Source of the DNA: Xanthobacteraceae bacterium
GTDB lineage: Bacteria; Pseudomonadota; Alphaproteobacteria; Rhizobiales; Xanthobacteraceae
Assembly: GCA_030038415.1 (NCBI GenBank)
Contig: JASHOX010000192.1
Span: 21,636 to 85,635, forward strand
Reading direction: 5' to 3'
DNA length: 64,000 bases
Shown one piece after another: positions 29,910 through 38,369 of the stretch. How positions within the stretch are numbered: position 1 is the stretch's first letter; each line of letters starts with the position of its first letter. Below the pieces are notes generated by a model. That model saw nothing but the letters and a program-made list of their open reading frames with translations. It had not been told where the DNA came from and did no database searches. A program made the position numbers and the translations under genes.

Positions 29910-30443
29910 TCACTTCTTTTTGCCCTTTGTTGCCGGCTTTTTTGCTCCGGCCGGCGCCTTGGCTTTCGGCTTGGTGGGCTTCTTTGCCGCAGCCTTGCCG
30001 GATTTTGCGGCTTTCCCTTCGGCAGCTTGCGGCTCGCCTTCAGAGGCCGTCCCCACCGCATCGGCATCCGGTGCCGCCGCAGGCCTCGGAGCCGACCTCT
30101 TTCTCGGCTGGACCTCTTTGTTCGGCTTCTTGCCGTCGGTCAGGATTTCGGTGATGCGAAGCAGCGTGAATTCCTGACGATGCCCGATCTTACGCCGCGA
30201 ATTCTTCCGCCGGCGCTTCTTGAATGCGATGATTTTCGCGCCGCGGCCCTGCTCGAGGACTTCGGCTGCGACCGTGGCGCCGGCAATGGTGGGAGCGCCC
30301 AGGGTTACGCTGTCGCCGCCCACGACCAGAACCTCGCCGAACTCGACGATCTCGCCCGGTTCGCCCTTGACCTTGTCGACCTTGAGCACGTCCTCGGCGG
30401 CCACCCGGTACTGCTTGCCGCCCGTTTTAAAGACCGCGAACAT
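29910..30443 (-). CDS. rplU: 50S ribosomal protein L21 with long basic C-terminal tail
   Basis: 177 residues from ATG 30443 ([22 protein letters not shown]). The core is the normal L21 of about 103 residues, with [21 protein letters not shown] and TLLRITEI. It is followed by about 70 residues rich in Lys, Ala and Pro ([17 protein letters not shown] and similar). Such tails occur in Rhizobiales L21. AGGAAG lies upstream of the ATG. First gene of the rplU-rpmA operon. Confidence 0.97.
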   Translation of the reverse strand: MFAVFKTGGKQYRVAAEDVLKVDKVKGEPGEIVEFGEVLVVGGDSVTLGAPTIAGATVAAEVLEQGRGAKIIAFKKRRRKNSRRKIGHRQEFTLLRITEILTDGKKPNKEVQPRKRSAPRPAAAPDADAVGTASEGEPQAAEGKAAKSGKAAAKKPTKPKAKAPAGAKKPATKGKKK

Positions 30444-30564
30444 CTCACTTCCTCGTAATGCCGCTGCTCGGATTCGCGTCCGGACCGGCTCTTTCAGTCG
30501 ATTCTGCTGATGGTTAGCGGACAATGGGCTTAATGCCGCATCGGACCCGCGCCGACCGGCGTCC

Positions 30565-30592
30565 TTATGACGGTACGATAAGTGCCTGTCAA
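30565..30592 (-). promoter_or_regulatory. Sigma70-type promoter for rplU-rpmA
   Basis: Minus-strand TTGACA (30592-30587), 16-bp spacer, then TCATAA (30570-30565). The -35 matches the consensus fully. It leaves a leader of about 115 bases before the rplU ATG. Confidence 0.6.
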
Positions 30593-30718
30593 GAAATGCA
30601 AAGCGCAACGCATTCCGGGCCCCTCGCATTCACGGCAAATTAGTGACGTTTCCGGCGCGGCCGTGTTAAAGCCCCAAGGACAAAAGCGAAAAAGCCGACC
30701 ACGAAGAGGAAGCGGCCG

Positions 30719-31726
30719 ATGACCATAAAGACGGCCATAGCTTTTTCCCGCCGCGCCTTGCTGGCGACAGCTTTTCCCGCAATGGCAGTCACAGTGGCCC
30801 GAGCGCAAAACGGTACCCCTACGCCGGCCGATTATCCCAACCACCAAGTGACGTTCATCGTGCCCTTCGCCCCGTCCGGCGGCACCGACGTGCTGGCGCG
30901 GCTTCTTGCCGAGAAGCTCGAACAAGCGCTTGGCGAGACTTTTGTCGTCGAAAATCGTCCGGGCGCCGGAACCGTTATTGCCACCAACTTCGTCGCCAAA
31001 TCGCCGCCTGACGGCTACACCATCATGATGGACGTCTCCTCGCTGGCGATCGACGTCACCCTCTACAAATCGCTCCCTTACGATCCGGCCAAGGACCTGA
31101 CGCTGATTGCGCTCATCGCCAAGGTGCCGTTCGTGCTGGTCGTCAATCCGTCGCTTCCGATCAATACCGTCGACGATCTCATCAAGCTCGCCAAACAGCG
31201 GCCGCTCAGCTATGGCTCCGGCGGTATCGGCGCGTTTCATCATTTGGCCGCCGCGCTGTTTTGCAGCATGACTGGCATCAAGATGACCCACGTGCCGTAC
31301 CGCGGCACGGCCCCGGCGCTCAACGATTTGATGGGCGGCTATATCCAGCTGATGTTCAGCGATCTCGGCCCGGCGCTGCCGCTGATCAACGCAGGCAAAA
31401 TACGTCCGCTGGCGGTGACGACCAAAGAGCGGTTTGCCGCCTTGCCGAACGTTCCGCCGCTCGCCGATGTCGGCGTCCCCGGCTTCGATGCCGCTGCATG
31501 GCAGGGCGTTGTCGCGCCGGCGAAGACCCCGCAACCGATCCTCGCCAAGCTCAATTCGGAGCTCAACGCCATCGTGGCCATGGATGACGTGCGTACGCGC
31601 ATGACCGATTTCGGCATGATCCCGGTGGGCACCGGCTCGCTCGACGATCTGCATCAATTCTTCCAGTCCGAGATCGTGCGCTGGGCTAAAGTGGTCGAGG
31701 AAGCCGGCATCGCCCACTCCGAATGA
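30719..31726 (+). CDS. Bug/TctC-type tripartite tricarboxylate transporter binding protein
   Basis: 335 residues. A twin-Arg-like start (AFSRRALLATAFPAMAVTVARAQ) gives a signal peptide. The mature protein has the family signatures YPNHQVTFIVPFAPSGGTDVLARLLAEKL, VENRPGAGTVIATNFVAKSPPDGYT and VPYRGTAPALNDLMGG. These periplasmic proteins bind carboxylates and are often orphans, as here: no TctA/TctB genes are near. The stop overlaps the next gene's ATG (ATGA). Confidence 0.93.
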   Translation: MTIKTAIAFSRRALLATAFPAMAVTVARAQNGTPTPADYPNHQVTFIVPFAPSGGTDVLARLLAEKLEQALGETFVVENRPGAGTVIATNFVAKSPPDGYTIMMDVSSLAIDVTLYKSLPYDPAKDLTLIALIAKVPFVLVVNPSLPINTVDDLIKLAKQRPLSYGSGGIGAFHHLAAALFCSMTGIKMTHVPYRGTAPALNDLMGGYIQLMFSDLGPALPLINAGKIRPLAVTTKERFAALPNVPPLADVGVPGFDAAAWQGVVAPAKTPQPILAKLNSELNAIVAMDDVRTRMTDFGMIPVGTGSLDDLHQFFQSEIVRWAKVVEEAGIAHSE

Positions 31727-32664
31727 CCGACCTGCCAGCCCAAGCCGCGCCGGACGAGTTAGCCCGCCGCCTTCCTGCCGGTGACGAGATCTTCCTCGAT
31801 CATGTCGGTCATTTCGTGCGCGATGGTGAGGCCGCGAGCCGGGCGCTGGCGCGCTGCGGCTTCGCACCGACGCCGATTTCGATTCAGGTCATTCCCGATG
31901 CGGCGGGCGGCACGCGCCCGACCGGAACGGGCAACATCACCGCGATGCTGGAGCGCGGCTATCTCGAAATCTTATTCAAGACCTCAGACACACCGCTTAG
32001 TCGCGAATTTGAAGCAGCGCTGAACCGTCACGCGGGGTTGCATCTCGCAGCTTTTGCCGTCGCCGATGCAGAAAAGGCGCATCGGCGGCTTGCAATGGAC
32101 GGTTTCGCGGTTCGCGACCTGGCGCATATGCGGCGGCCGGTCGTAACCAGGGCCGGTCCCGATACGGCAGCCTTCACAATCGCCCGAGTCGAGCCCGGCG
32201 TGATGCCCGAAGGCCGCATTCAGTTTTTGACGCATCATACGGAGCACACGGTGTGGCAGGAGCGGTGGCTGTCGCAGCCGAACGGCGCGGTTGGTCTGAT
32301 CGATGTCATGATCGCGGTCGCCGACGTCGCGGAAGCGGCGGATCGCTTTGAACGCTTCCTTGGCCGCGCGGCAACGTCGACCCCGGGCGGGGCCCTCATC
32401 CGTCTGGACCGTGGCGGCGTCTATCTCCTCACTCACGAGCGCGCGACCGAGAAGCTGCCGGAGGTGGCGTTCGGCGCGCCCCCGTTCATGATCGGCTACG
32501 CGTTGCGCGTGACGTCGCTCGCCACCGCCGAAGCGGCGGTCGATAATGCCGGGCTCGAATGGCACGCCTTCGAGTACGGCATCGCCGCGGCGTTTCCAGC
32601 CGAGCTTGGCGAAGGCGCGTGGTTATTCGTCGAGCGAGAGTCCGGGCTGCCGTGGCGGCGCTAG
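31723..32664 (+). CDS. VOC-family protein (glyoxalase-like domain)
   Basis: 313 residues in two beta-alpha-beta-beta-beta-like halves. EIFLDHVGHFVRDGEAASRALARCGF starts the first, with the metal-type His in LDHVGHF. The second is in the region from VGLIDVMIAVADVAEAADRFERFLG. It matches the broad glyoxalase/bleomycin resistance/dioxygenase fold. Translationally coupled to the Bug-type binding protein, so it may act on the imported carboxylate. It overlaps the convergent VOC gene by 4 bp. Confidence 0.8.
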   Translation: MTDLPAQAAPDELARRLPAGDEIFLDHVGHFVRDGEAASRALARCGFAPTPISIQVIPDAAGGTRPTGTGNITAMLERGYLEILFKTSDTPLSREFEAALNRHAGLHLAAFAVADAEKAHRRLAMDGFAVRDLAHMRRPVVTRAGPDTAAFTIARVEPGVMPEGRIQFLTHHTEHTVWQERWLSQPNGAVGLIDVMIAVADVAEAADRFERFLGRAATSTPGGALIRLDRGGVYLLTHERATEKLPEVAFGAPPFMIGYALRVTSLATAEAAVDNAGLEWHAFEYGIAAAFPAELGEGAWLFVERESGLPWRR

Positions 32665-33053
32665 GCGTCGGCAGATTCAGCCGGCACCACTTCCTTGACT
32701 GCGCCGCGCCAGCCGGTGTGGGTGAGATCAAACACGACACCGTCAGGGTCGCGATATTTCGCTTCGTAGAAGGACAGGGCTGAGGTCGGGCGCCCGGCAA
32801 GATAGGTTCCGCCAGCTTCCTTGACCTTCTTCTCGGCCTCATCGAGATCGTCGACCCACATGCCGAAGTGGTAAAGGCCGGGTTTTTCGTCGCCCTCGGT
32901 CTTCAGCAGCGCTACGTTCATCACACCGTCCGACATATACACGCCACGGCGCGCAGTGCCGGCCCGCGTCATGCCGAAGGCCTGCTCGAAAAATGTCGCG
33001 GCTTTCTCGGGATCGGGAACAATGATTGCGATGTGGCGAAGTCTGGTTGCCAT
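32661..33053 (-). CDS. Small VOC-family protein (glyoxalase I-like)
   Basis: 130 residues, one VOC module pair: LRHIAIIVPDPEKAATFFEQAFGMTRAG at the start, then GLYHFGMWVDDLDEAEKKVKEAGGTY and YEAKYRDPDGVVFDLT. Metal ligand positions are a His in RHIAI, His in LYHFGM and Asp in the YRDPDG strand region. Probably a lyase or isomerase on a small substrate. It is divergent from the TPP enzyme genes. Confidence 0.85.
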   Translation of the reverse strand: MATRLRHIAIIVPDPEKAATFFEQAFGMTRAGTARRGVYMSDGVMNVALLKTEGDEKPGLYHFGMWVDDLDEAEKKVKEAGGTYLAGRPTSALSFYEAKYRDPDGVVFDLTHTGWRGAVKEVVPAESADA

Positions 33054-33165
33054 CGGCCATCTCCGATCTGTTGCGCTTGGGGGATGGCGTAGCTTAGTCG
33101 GCGGTGCGATATTTGCAAACCTGATTTGACGTAACCTTCCTTACCGGTAACGGACTGAGAATCCC

Positions 33166-33699
33166 TTGCATACGCCGGCGAACATCCAAACGTCTTGGCC
33201 GGACGCCATTTACGCGCAGTTTCGTCGCGTCGGCATTCGTCAGGTCGGTTATGTGCCCGATGCCGGCCACAGCCGCCTCATTGCGCTGTGCCGCGACGAT
33301 CCGAGCATCGCCGACGTCGTGCTGACGACCGAGGAGGAAGGCGTCGGGCTCGTTGCCGGCGCCGCGCTCGGCGGCCAGCGCGCGGCGCTGCTCATGCAGT
33401 CGAGCGGCGTCGGCAACTGCGTCAATATGTTTTCGCTGTTGCGCAATTGCGGCTTCGGCTGCGTCCTCGCTGTGACCATGCGCGGCGAGTTCGGCGAATT
33501 CAATCCGTGGCAAGTGCCGATGGGCATGATCACCGAGGAGCTCCTTCGGCTCTGTGGATTTCTCACCTATCGGATCGACAGTGCCGACGCCGTCGATGAG
33601 ACCGTCGGCGCCGGCTGCGACATGGCGTTCAACGGCGATCTCCAGGTCGCGTTTCTGCTGTCGCAGCGCTTGATCGGACCGAAAGTATGGACGCGATGA
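33166..33699 (+). CDS. TPP enzyme, pyrimidine-binding subunit (sulfopyruvate decarboxylase alpha-like)
   Basis: 177 residues from a TTG start, the only sensible start in frame. Corresponds to the N-terminal half of a 2-keto acid decarboxylase. TTEEEGVGLVAGAALGGQRAALLMQSSGVGN holds the conserved Glu that activates the cofactor and the Gln-Ser-Ser-Gly motif of ComD and phosphonopyruvate decarboxylases. TMRGEFGEFNPWQVPMG continues the match. It overlaps the next gene by 13 bp, which encodes the other half, so the enzyme is a heteromer. Confidence 0.82.
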   Translation: MHTPANIQTSWPDAIYAQFRRVGIRQVGYVPDAGHSRLIALCRDDPSIADVVLTTEEEGVGLVAGAALGGQRAALLMQSSGVGNCVNMFSLLRNCGFGCVLAVTMRGEFGEFNPWQVPMGMITEELLRLCGFLTYRIDSADAVDETVGAGCDMAFNGDLQVAFLLSQRLIGPKVWTR

Positions 33700-34265
33700 T
33701 GCTCGACCGGCGCGATTTCACGCGGCGACTCTTGATCGACCGCGGCGATCTTCTGGTTGTCCCGGGGCTCGGCTCGGCGACCTACGACGTCGCCGCAGCC
33801 GGCGATCATCCGCTCAATTTCTATCTCTGGGGCGCCATGGGCGGCACCGCCATGATCGGGCTGGGACTCGCATTGGCGCGGCCGGATCGGCGCGTCGCGG
33901 TGCTGACCGGCGACGGCGATATGCTCATGGGTCTCGGCAGCCTCGCCACCATCGGCGTCAAGCAGCCGAATAATCTCGTCATCGTGGTGCTGGACAACGC
34001 CCATTACGGCGAGACCGGCATGCAACCGAGCGCGACCAAGAACGGAATCGATCTCGTCGCCATGGCGTTGGCCTGCCGCTTTAAGCACGCGCGTTCGGTT
34101 TCGCGGATCGAGGAAGCGGCGGACGTACGCGCCCTATTGCACGGCGGCGACGGCCCAATCCTGATCAATGCGCGGATCAGAGAAGAGGACGTGCCGCGGG
34201 TATTGCCGCTGCGCGATGGCCACGCCATCAAGCAGCGATTTATCGAGGCGCTCAATCCAGTCTAA
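33687..34265 (+). CDS. TPP enzyme, diphosphate-binding subunit (sulfopyruvate decarboxylase beta-like)
   Basis: 192 residues. The TPP motif GDGDMLMGLGSLATIGVKQPNN then VIVVLDNAHYGETG binds the cofactor's diphosphate and magnesium. It pairs with the preceding subunit to form a split decarboxylase. Candidate substrates are sulfopyruvate, phosphonopyruvate or a related 2-oxo acid. The stop TAA shares its last base with the following ATG. Confidence 0.83.
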   Translation: MDAMMLDRRDFTRRLLIDRGDLLVVPGLGSATYDVAAAGDHPLNFYLWGAMGGTAMIGLGLALARPDRRVAVLTGDGDMLMGLGSLATIGVKQPNNLVIVVLDNAHYGETGMQPSATKNGIDLVAMALACRFKHARSVSRIEEAADVRALLHGGDGPILINARIREEDVPRVLPLRDGHAIKQRFIEALNPV

Positions 34266-34726
34266 TGCCAGACGCGGCGATCATCATCCGCGATCCGTCA
34301 GCAGCCGATGAGATGGCATGGCGGGAGCTGTGGTCCGGCTACAACGCGTTCTACGAAGCAAGCATTGCGGAAGCCGTCACGGCGCACACCTGGCAACGCT
34401 TGCTCGATCCGGCGTCGCCCATGTTCGGCCGGCTGGCCGTCACCAACGGAGAAGTCGCGGGCTTCAGCCTTTGCATCGTGCACGATAGTTCGTGGACGAT
34501 TGGGTCGTACTGTTATCTGGAAGACCTTTTCGTTGCGCCAAAACTTCGCGGCCGCGGCTGCGGACGCGCGCTAATTCAGGATTTGGTGGATCGCGCCAAA
34601 GCGAACGGCTGGTCGCGGCTTTATTGGCATACCAAGGCCGGCAACCCGGCGCGGCGGCTATATGACGAATTCGACAAGGCCGACGATTTCGTGCGCTACC
34701 GGCTGTTTTTCCCGGACGTCACGTAG
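34265..34726 (+). CDS. GNAT-family acetyltransferase
   Basis: 153 residues. IRDPSAADEMAWRELWSGYNAFY is the typical start; the acetyl-CoA loop is in LEDLFVAPKLRGRGCGRALIQDLVDRA, followed by WSRLYWHTKAGNPARRLYDEF. Linked by one-base overlap to the split TPP enzyme genes, so co-expressed. The stop overlaps the convergent FeS subunit gene by 8 bp. Substrate unknown. Confidence 0.88.
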   Translation: MPDAAIIIRDPSAADEMAWRELWSGYNAFYEASIAEAVTAHTWQRLLDPASPMFGRLAVTNGEVAGFSLCIVHDSSWTIGSYCYLEDLFVAPKLRGRGCGRALIQDLVDRAKANGWSRLYWHTKAGNPARRLYDEFDKADDFVRYRLFFPDVT

Positions 34727-35198
34727 CTTTCGCCGCGCGCCGCACCGCTTCGACGATTTCCGGGTAGGCGGCGCAACGGCAGAGATTACCCGAGAAATAA
34801 TGGCGGATGTCGTCTTCGCTGGGGTCGGAATTTTCCTTGAGCAATTGATGCGCCATCATCACAAAGCCCGGCGTGCAGAAGCCGCATTGAAACGCGCCGC
34901 ATTCGATAAAGGCCTGTTGGACATTGGAGAGCGTACCATGGCCGTCGAAATGCTCGACGGTGGTGACCGATTTGCCGTCGACCCAGACCGCGAAATAAAG
35001 GCAGCCGGACACCGCCTTGCCGTCGACCAGCACCGTGCAGCAACCACACAGGCCCTGGCCGCAGCTTTCGCGGGCGCCGAACAAATCGAAGCGCTGCAAC
35101 AGCTCGACGAGGTTGCGATGCGGTTCGATGGTGGTTGAAACCGCCTCGCCATTAAGCGTGAAATTGATGGTGCGCGCGCTCATGGTCCGTCCGATCAT
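34719..35198 (-). CDS. Molybdenum hydroxylase small subunit, two [2Fe-2S] clusters
   Basis: 159 residues from ATG 35198, which overlaps the large subunit stop (ATGA). A plant-type ferredoxin domain has cysteines 46, 51, 54 and 66 (CGQGLCGCC). The helical second domain has Cys105, Cys108, Cys140 and Cys142 (CGFCTPGF and NLCRCAAY). This is the electron-transfer subunit of the xanthine dehydrogenase/CO dehydrogenase family. Last gene of a four-gene operon. Confidence 0.95.
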   Translation of the reverse strand: MIGRTMSARTINFTLNGEAVSTTIEPHRNLVELLQRFDLFGARESCGQGLCGCCTVLVDGKAVSGCLYFAVWVDGKSVTTVEHFDGHGTLSNVQQAFIECGAFQCGFCTPGFVMMAHQLLKENSDPSEDDIRHYFSGNLCRCAAYPEIVEAVRRAAKAT

Positions 35199-37462
35199 TC
35201 GTCGTCCAGCGGCTGGCCGGCCTTGACGCGCAACGCGCGCAGCACCGCCTCGGCGGTGATCGGCAACTCCGTGATCCGCACCCCGACGGCATCGTGGATC
35301 GCGTTGGCGATCGCCGGCGACACGCCGAATGTGCCTGACTCGCCGAGCCCTTTGGCGCCGAACGGCCCCGAATGTTGCTCGGCCGCAACGAGCTCGTTCT
35401 CCATCGGCGGAATGTCGCCGATGCCGGGAATCTTGTAATCGGCAAGCGAGGCGTTGGTAATCTGGCCGCCGTCGAGATGCATCGCTTCGGACATCGTAAA
35501 GCCAAGCTGCATGATCGCGGCGCCGGACAGCTGCGTGCGCGCGACGCCCGGATTGATCGGCTTGCCGCAATCGGCGGCGTTGACCAGCCGCAAGATGCGC
35601 ACGTGGCCCGTCTCGGTATCCACCTCAACCTCGGCGGCGGCGCCGCCGACCATCCAGAACGGCGTAACATTATCTGACAGACCGGTCTGCGGATCGGGCG
35701 GCTTATAGTTCGGCACGTAACTCGCCGTGCCGATGACGTTGCCGGCCTGCATGCCGTAGCGTTTCTTGAATATTTCCGCCGGTGGATAATTGGTGCCTTG
35801 CGGCAGCCCGGCCTCGGTCGCCAGGGCGCGTAATTTGGCGCGCGCATCCTCGGCAGCGAGCCGCACTGCAGTGCCCATATGAAACAACGAGCGCGAGCCG
35901 AGCGTGCCCATGTCGTAGGGCGTGATGTCGGTATCCGGGGCGACGACACGCACATCCTCGGCCTTCACGTCGAGCACTTCGCCAACGATCTGCGCAAAAG
36001 CCGTGTCGGAGCCCTGGCCCATGTCGACCGTGCTCTTGTAGAGATAAACGCTGCCGTCGGCGGAGACGTTGACGACGGCGACCGACGTGGTCGGCGAGAT
36101 CGAAGCTTTGAAGCCGATGGCGATGCCGCGACCGCGGCGCAGCGTTCCTGAACCGCGATCGAACGGCTTGTTCCAGCCGATGCGCACCGCCAGCGCATCG
36201 AGCACTTCGCCGATGGCGGCGTCCTGCAACACGGTGCCGCTCGCTTGCGGCCGACCGTCGCGCAACAGGTTCTTGCGGCGGAACTCGACCGGATCGACGC
36301 CAAGCTCGCGCGCGATCAGGTCGGTGTGGCTTTCGTAAGCCCAGACCAATTGCGGAACGCCGAAGCCGCGCAGTGCGCCGGCCGGCGTGCGATTGGTATA
36401 GAGCGCATAGGAATCGATACTGACGTTGTCGATGTCGTACGGCCCCGCGGCAGTGAATCCCGATTTCTGCGTCACCCGCGGGCCGATGTCGGCATAGGCG
36501 CCGCCGTTCCAATACACCGCGCAGGATCGCGCCACCAAACGCCCCTCTTTGTCGACGCCGCTTTTGATGCGGAACGTCGTCGGGTGTTTGGTGATCATAT
36601 AAAATTGCTCTTCCATCGTCAGTGCGATCTTCACCGGACGGCGGACGAGCATTGCCAGCGCCGCGACGAGAGCTTCGAGCTTGACGTAGACTTTGGAGCC
36701 ATATCCTCCGCCCAGATACGGTACCTTGACGCGCACGTGATTTTCCGGCCAGCCGAACAGCCGCGCGATCTCGATGCGTACAAAGGACGGCGTCTGGTTC
36801 GAGGTATAGATCGTTAATCGGTCGTCGCCCGGTTCGGCGATCGCGACATGCGGTTCGAACGGCAGATGCAGGCACTGCTGAGTCTTGAACGTGTGCTCGA
36901 TCACGCGGTCGGCGGCCGCGAAGGCTTTGTCGGCGTCGCCGCGCCGTAAGTGATAATCGAGCGCGACATTGGTGCCCTTACGGCCTTGCAGATGCTTTAG
37001 ATCGGCGAAAGTGCCGGCAGGCCGCAGCACGTCGTGAACCAGGGTGTCGGGCTGCATCGCCGCGACTTCGTCGTACACCGCAGGCAATTCGTCATATTCG
37101 GCCAAGATCAGCTGCACAGCCAGTTCGGCGACATGCGGGTCACCTGCCAGGACAGCCGCGACCGGCTCGCCGACGTAGCGCACCTTGTCGAGCGCCAGGA
37201 TCGGCTGGTCGTGGAAGGCGGGGCCGTAATAAGGCTCGGGGATCAGCTTGCGGATATCCTCGCCGGTGACGACGCGATACACGCCGGGCAGTTCCCGCGC
37301 CGCTTGCGTATCGATGCTGCGAATGCGCCCATGCGGTACGGTTGCACGAAACACCTTGCCGTAGAGCATGCCGGGCAGACGCAGATTATGCGTATAGTCG
37401 GCGCGGCCGGTGACCTTGGCGCGGACTTCAAGCCGCGGAATATCGCGTCCGACCTGGTTCAT
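35195..37462 (-). CDS. Molybdenum hydroxylase large subunit (xanthine dehydrogenase family)
   Basis: 755 residues, binds the molybdopterin cofactor and holds the active site. N-terminal VTGRADYTHNLRLPGMLYGKVFRATVPHGRI, LGGGYGSK, AGALRGFGVPQLVWAYESH and C-terminal GAKGLGESGTFGVSPAIANAI, whose Glu is the catalytic base. The AYxCSFR loop of true CO dehydrogenase is not present, so this is a hydroxylase of an organic substrate, possibly a purine, pyridine or other N-heterocycle. Overlaps both neighbours by ATGA. Confidence 0.93.
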   Translation of the reverse strand: MNQVGRDIPRLEVRAKVTGRADYTHNLRLPGMLYGKVFRATVPHGRIRSIDTQAARELPGVYRVVTGEDIRKLIPEPYYGPAFHDQPILALDKVRYVGEPVAAVLAGDPHVAELAVQLILAEYDELPAVYDEVAAMQPDTLVHDVLRPAGTFADLKHLQGRKGTNVALDYHLRRGDADKAFAAADRVIEHTFKTQQCLHLPFEPHVAIAEPGDDRLTIYTSNQTPSFVRIEIARLFGWPENHVRVKVPYLGGGYGSKVYVKLEALVAALAMLVRRPVKIALTMEEQFYMITKHPTTFRIKSGVDKEGRLVARSCAVYWNGGAYADIGPRVTQKSGFTAAGPYDIDNVSIDSYALYTNRTPAGALRGFGVPQLVWAYESHTDLIARELGVDPVEFRRKNLLRDGRPQASGTVLQDAAIGEVLDALAVRIGWNKPFDRGSGTLRRGRGIAIGFKASISPTTSVAVVNVSADGSVYLYKSTVDMGQGSDTAFAQIVGEVLDVKAEDVRVVAPDTDITPYDMGTLGSRSLFHMGTAVRLAAEDARAKLRALATEAGLPQGTNYPPAEIFKKRYGMQAGNVIGTASYVPNYKPPDPQTGLSDNVTPFWMVGGAAAEVEVDTETGHVRILRLVNAADCGKPINPGVARTQLSGAAIMQLGFTMSEAMHLDGGQITNASLADYKIPGIGDIPPMENELVAAEQHSGPFGAKGLGESGTFGVSPAIANAIHDAVGVRITELPITAEAVLRALRVKAGQPLDDE

Positions 37463-38337
37463 GACTGCACCCGCTGCGCGTCATCGGCCAGCGCCTGACG
37501 CACGGCGCGGCGCATATAGACGCGTAGCAGTTCGCGCTTATAGGCCGCCGAGCCGTGGGCATCGGCGAGGATCGAAGCCTCGGCGACCGCAGCATCACCG
37601 GCACGCGCGAGCGTCGCATCGTCCGGCGCCGCGCCTTGCAGTACTTTCTCGGTACTTGTCATGCGCGTGACTTTTTCCGTCGCCGCGCTGACCACAATGA
37701 CCGGATCGCGGATTGCGCCATTTTGCAGCTTAAACGACACTGCAACGCCGAGCGCGGGCCAGTCGTCGGCGGACCGCAACGTGACTTTCATGTAAGCGGA
37801 CTTTCGTCCATTCAACGACGGGACCGTCGCCGTGGTAATGAGCTCGTTTTTCTCCAACACCGTCTCGTAATAGCCGGAATAGAGCCGCTCAAGCGGCAAC
37901 ACACGCTCGCCCTTCGGACCGACGATGGTGACGCGCGCGCCGAGCGCGGTGAGCACCGGCGGCAAATCCATGTGCGGATCGCCATGCGCCAGCGCGCCGC
38001 CGACGCGAGCGACATTGCGCACCCGCGGATTCGACAGGCGGCGCAGCGCGCGCTTTAGGGCGGGTAGCCGCGCGGCGACGTTCGCGTCGTGCTCGACTTC
38101 GCTTAACGTCGCCATAGCGCCGATCTGCAATTCTCCGCTGCCGGTCAGCGCGATGCGAGAATAACGCGGCTCGATGCGATGCAGGCAGACCAGGCGGCTG
38201 GGCGCAAACACGCCGGCCTTCATCATCAGCATCAGCGCGGTGCCGCCAGCGACGGGACGGATCGCCGGGTCTTGCGGATCGAGCATGCCGACCGCTTCTT
38301 GCAGCGAACTCGGCTCGACCATTTCGAACGGAATCAC
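37459..38337 (-). CDS. Molybdenum hydroxylase medium subunit, FAD-binding
   Basis: 292 residues, GTG start at 38337 (ATG at 38322 is possible). The FAD motif is in IRPVAGGTALMLMMKAGVFAP and the second in RVGGALAHGDPHMDLPPVLTALGA. The C-terminal CO dehydrogenase flavoprotein domain begins near residue 175 and ends LRVYMRRAVRQAL. It passes electrons to an acceptor or NAD. Operon order is deacetylase-like, FAD, Mo, FeS. Confidence 0.93.
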   Translation of the reverse strand: MIPFEMVEPSSLQEAVGMLDPQDPAIRPVAGGTALMLMMKAGVFAPSRLVCLHRIEPRYSRIALTGSGELQIGAMATLSEVEHDANVAARLPALKRALRRLSNPRVRNVARVGGALAHGDPHMDLPPVLTALGARVTIVGPKGERVLPLERLYSGYYETVLEKNELITTATVPSLNGRKSAYMKVTLRSADDWPALGVAVSFKLQNGAIRDPVIVVSAATEKVTRMTSTEKVLQGAAPDDATLARAGDAAVAEASILADAHGSAAYKRELLRVYMRRAVRQALADDAQRVQS

Positions 38338-38369
38338 GGAACGTTACTCCCGGCAGGTATCCAGATGTT

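Noticed and set aside
33082..33120. tRNA-like stretch (GGGGGATGGCGTAGCTTAGTCGG)
   Set aside because: Resembles the acceptor and D-arm start of a tRNA but there is no anticodon stem or GGTTCGAATC T-arm afterwards, and no closing acceptor strand.
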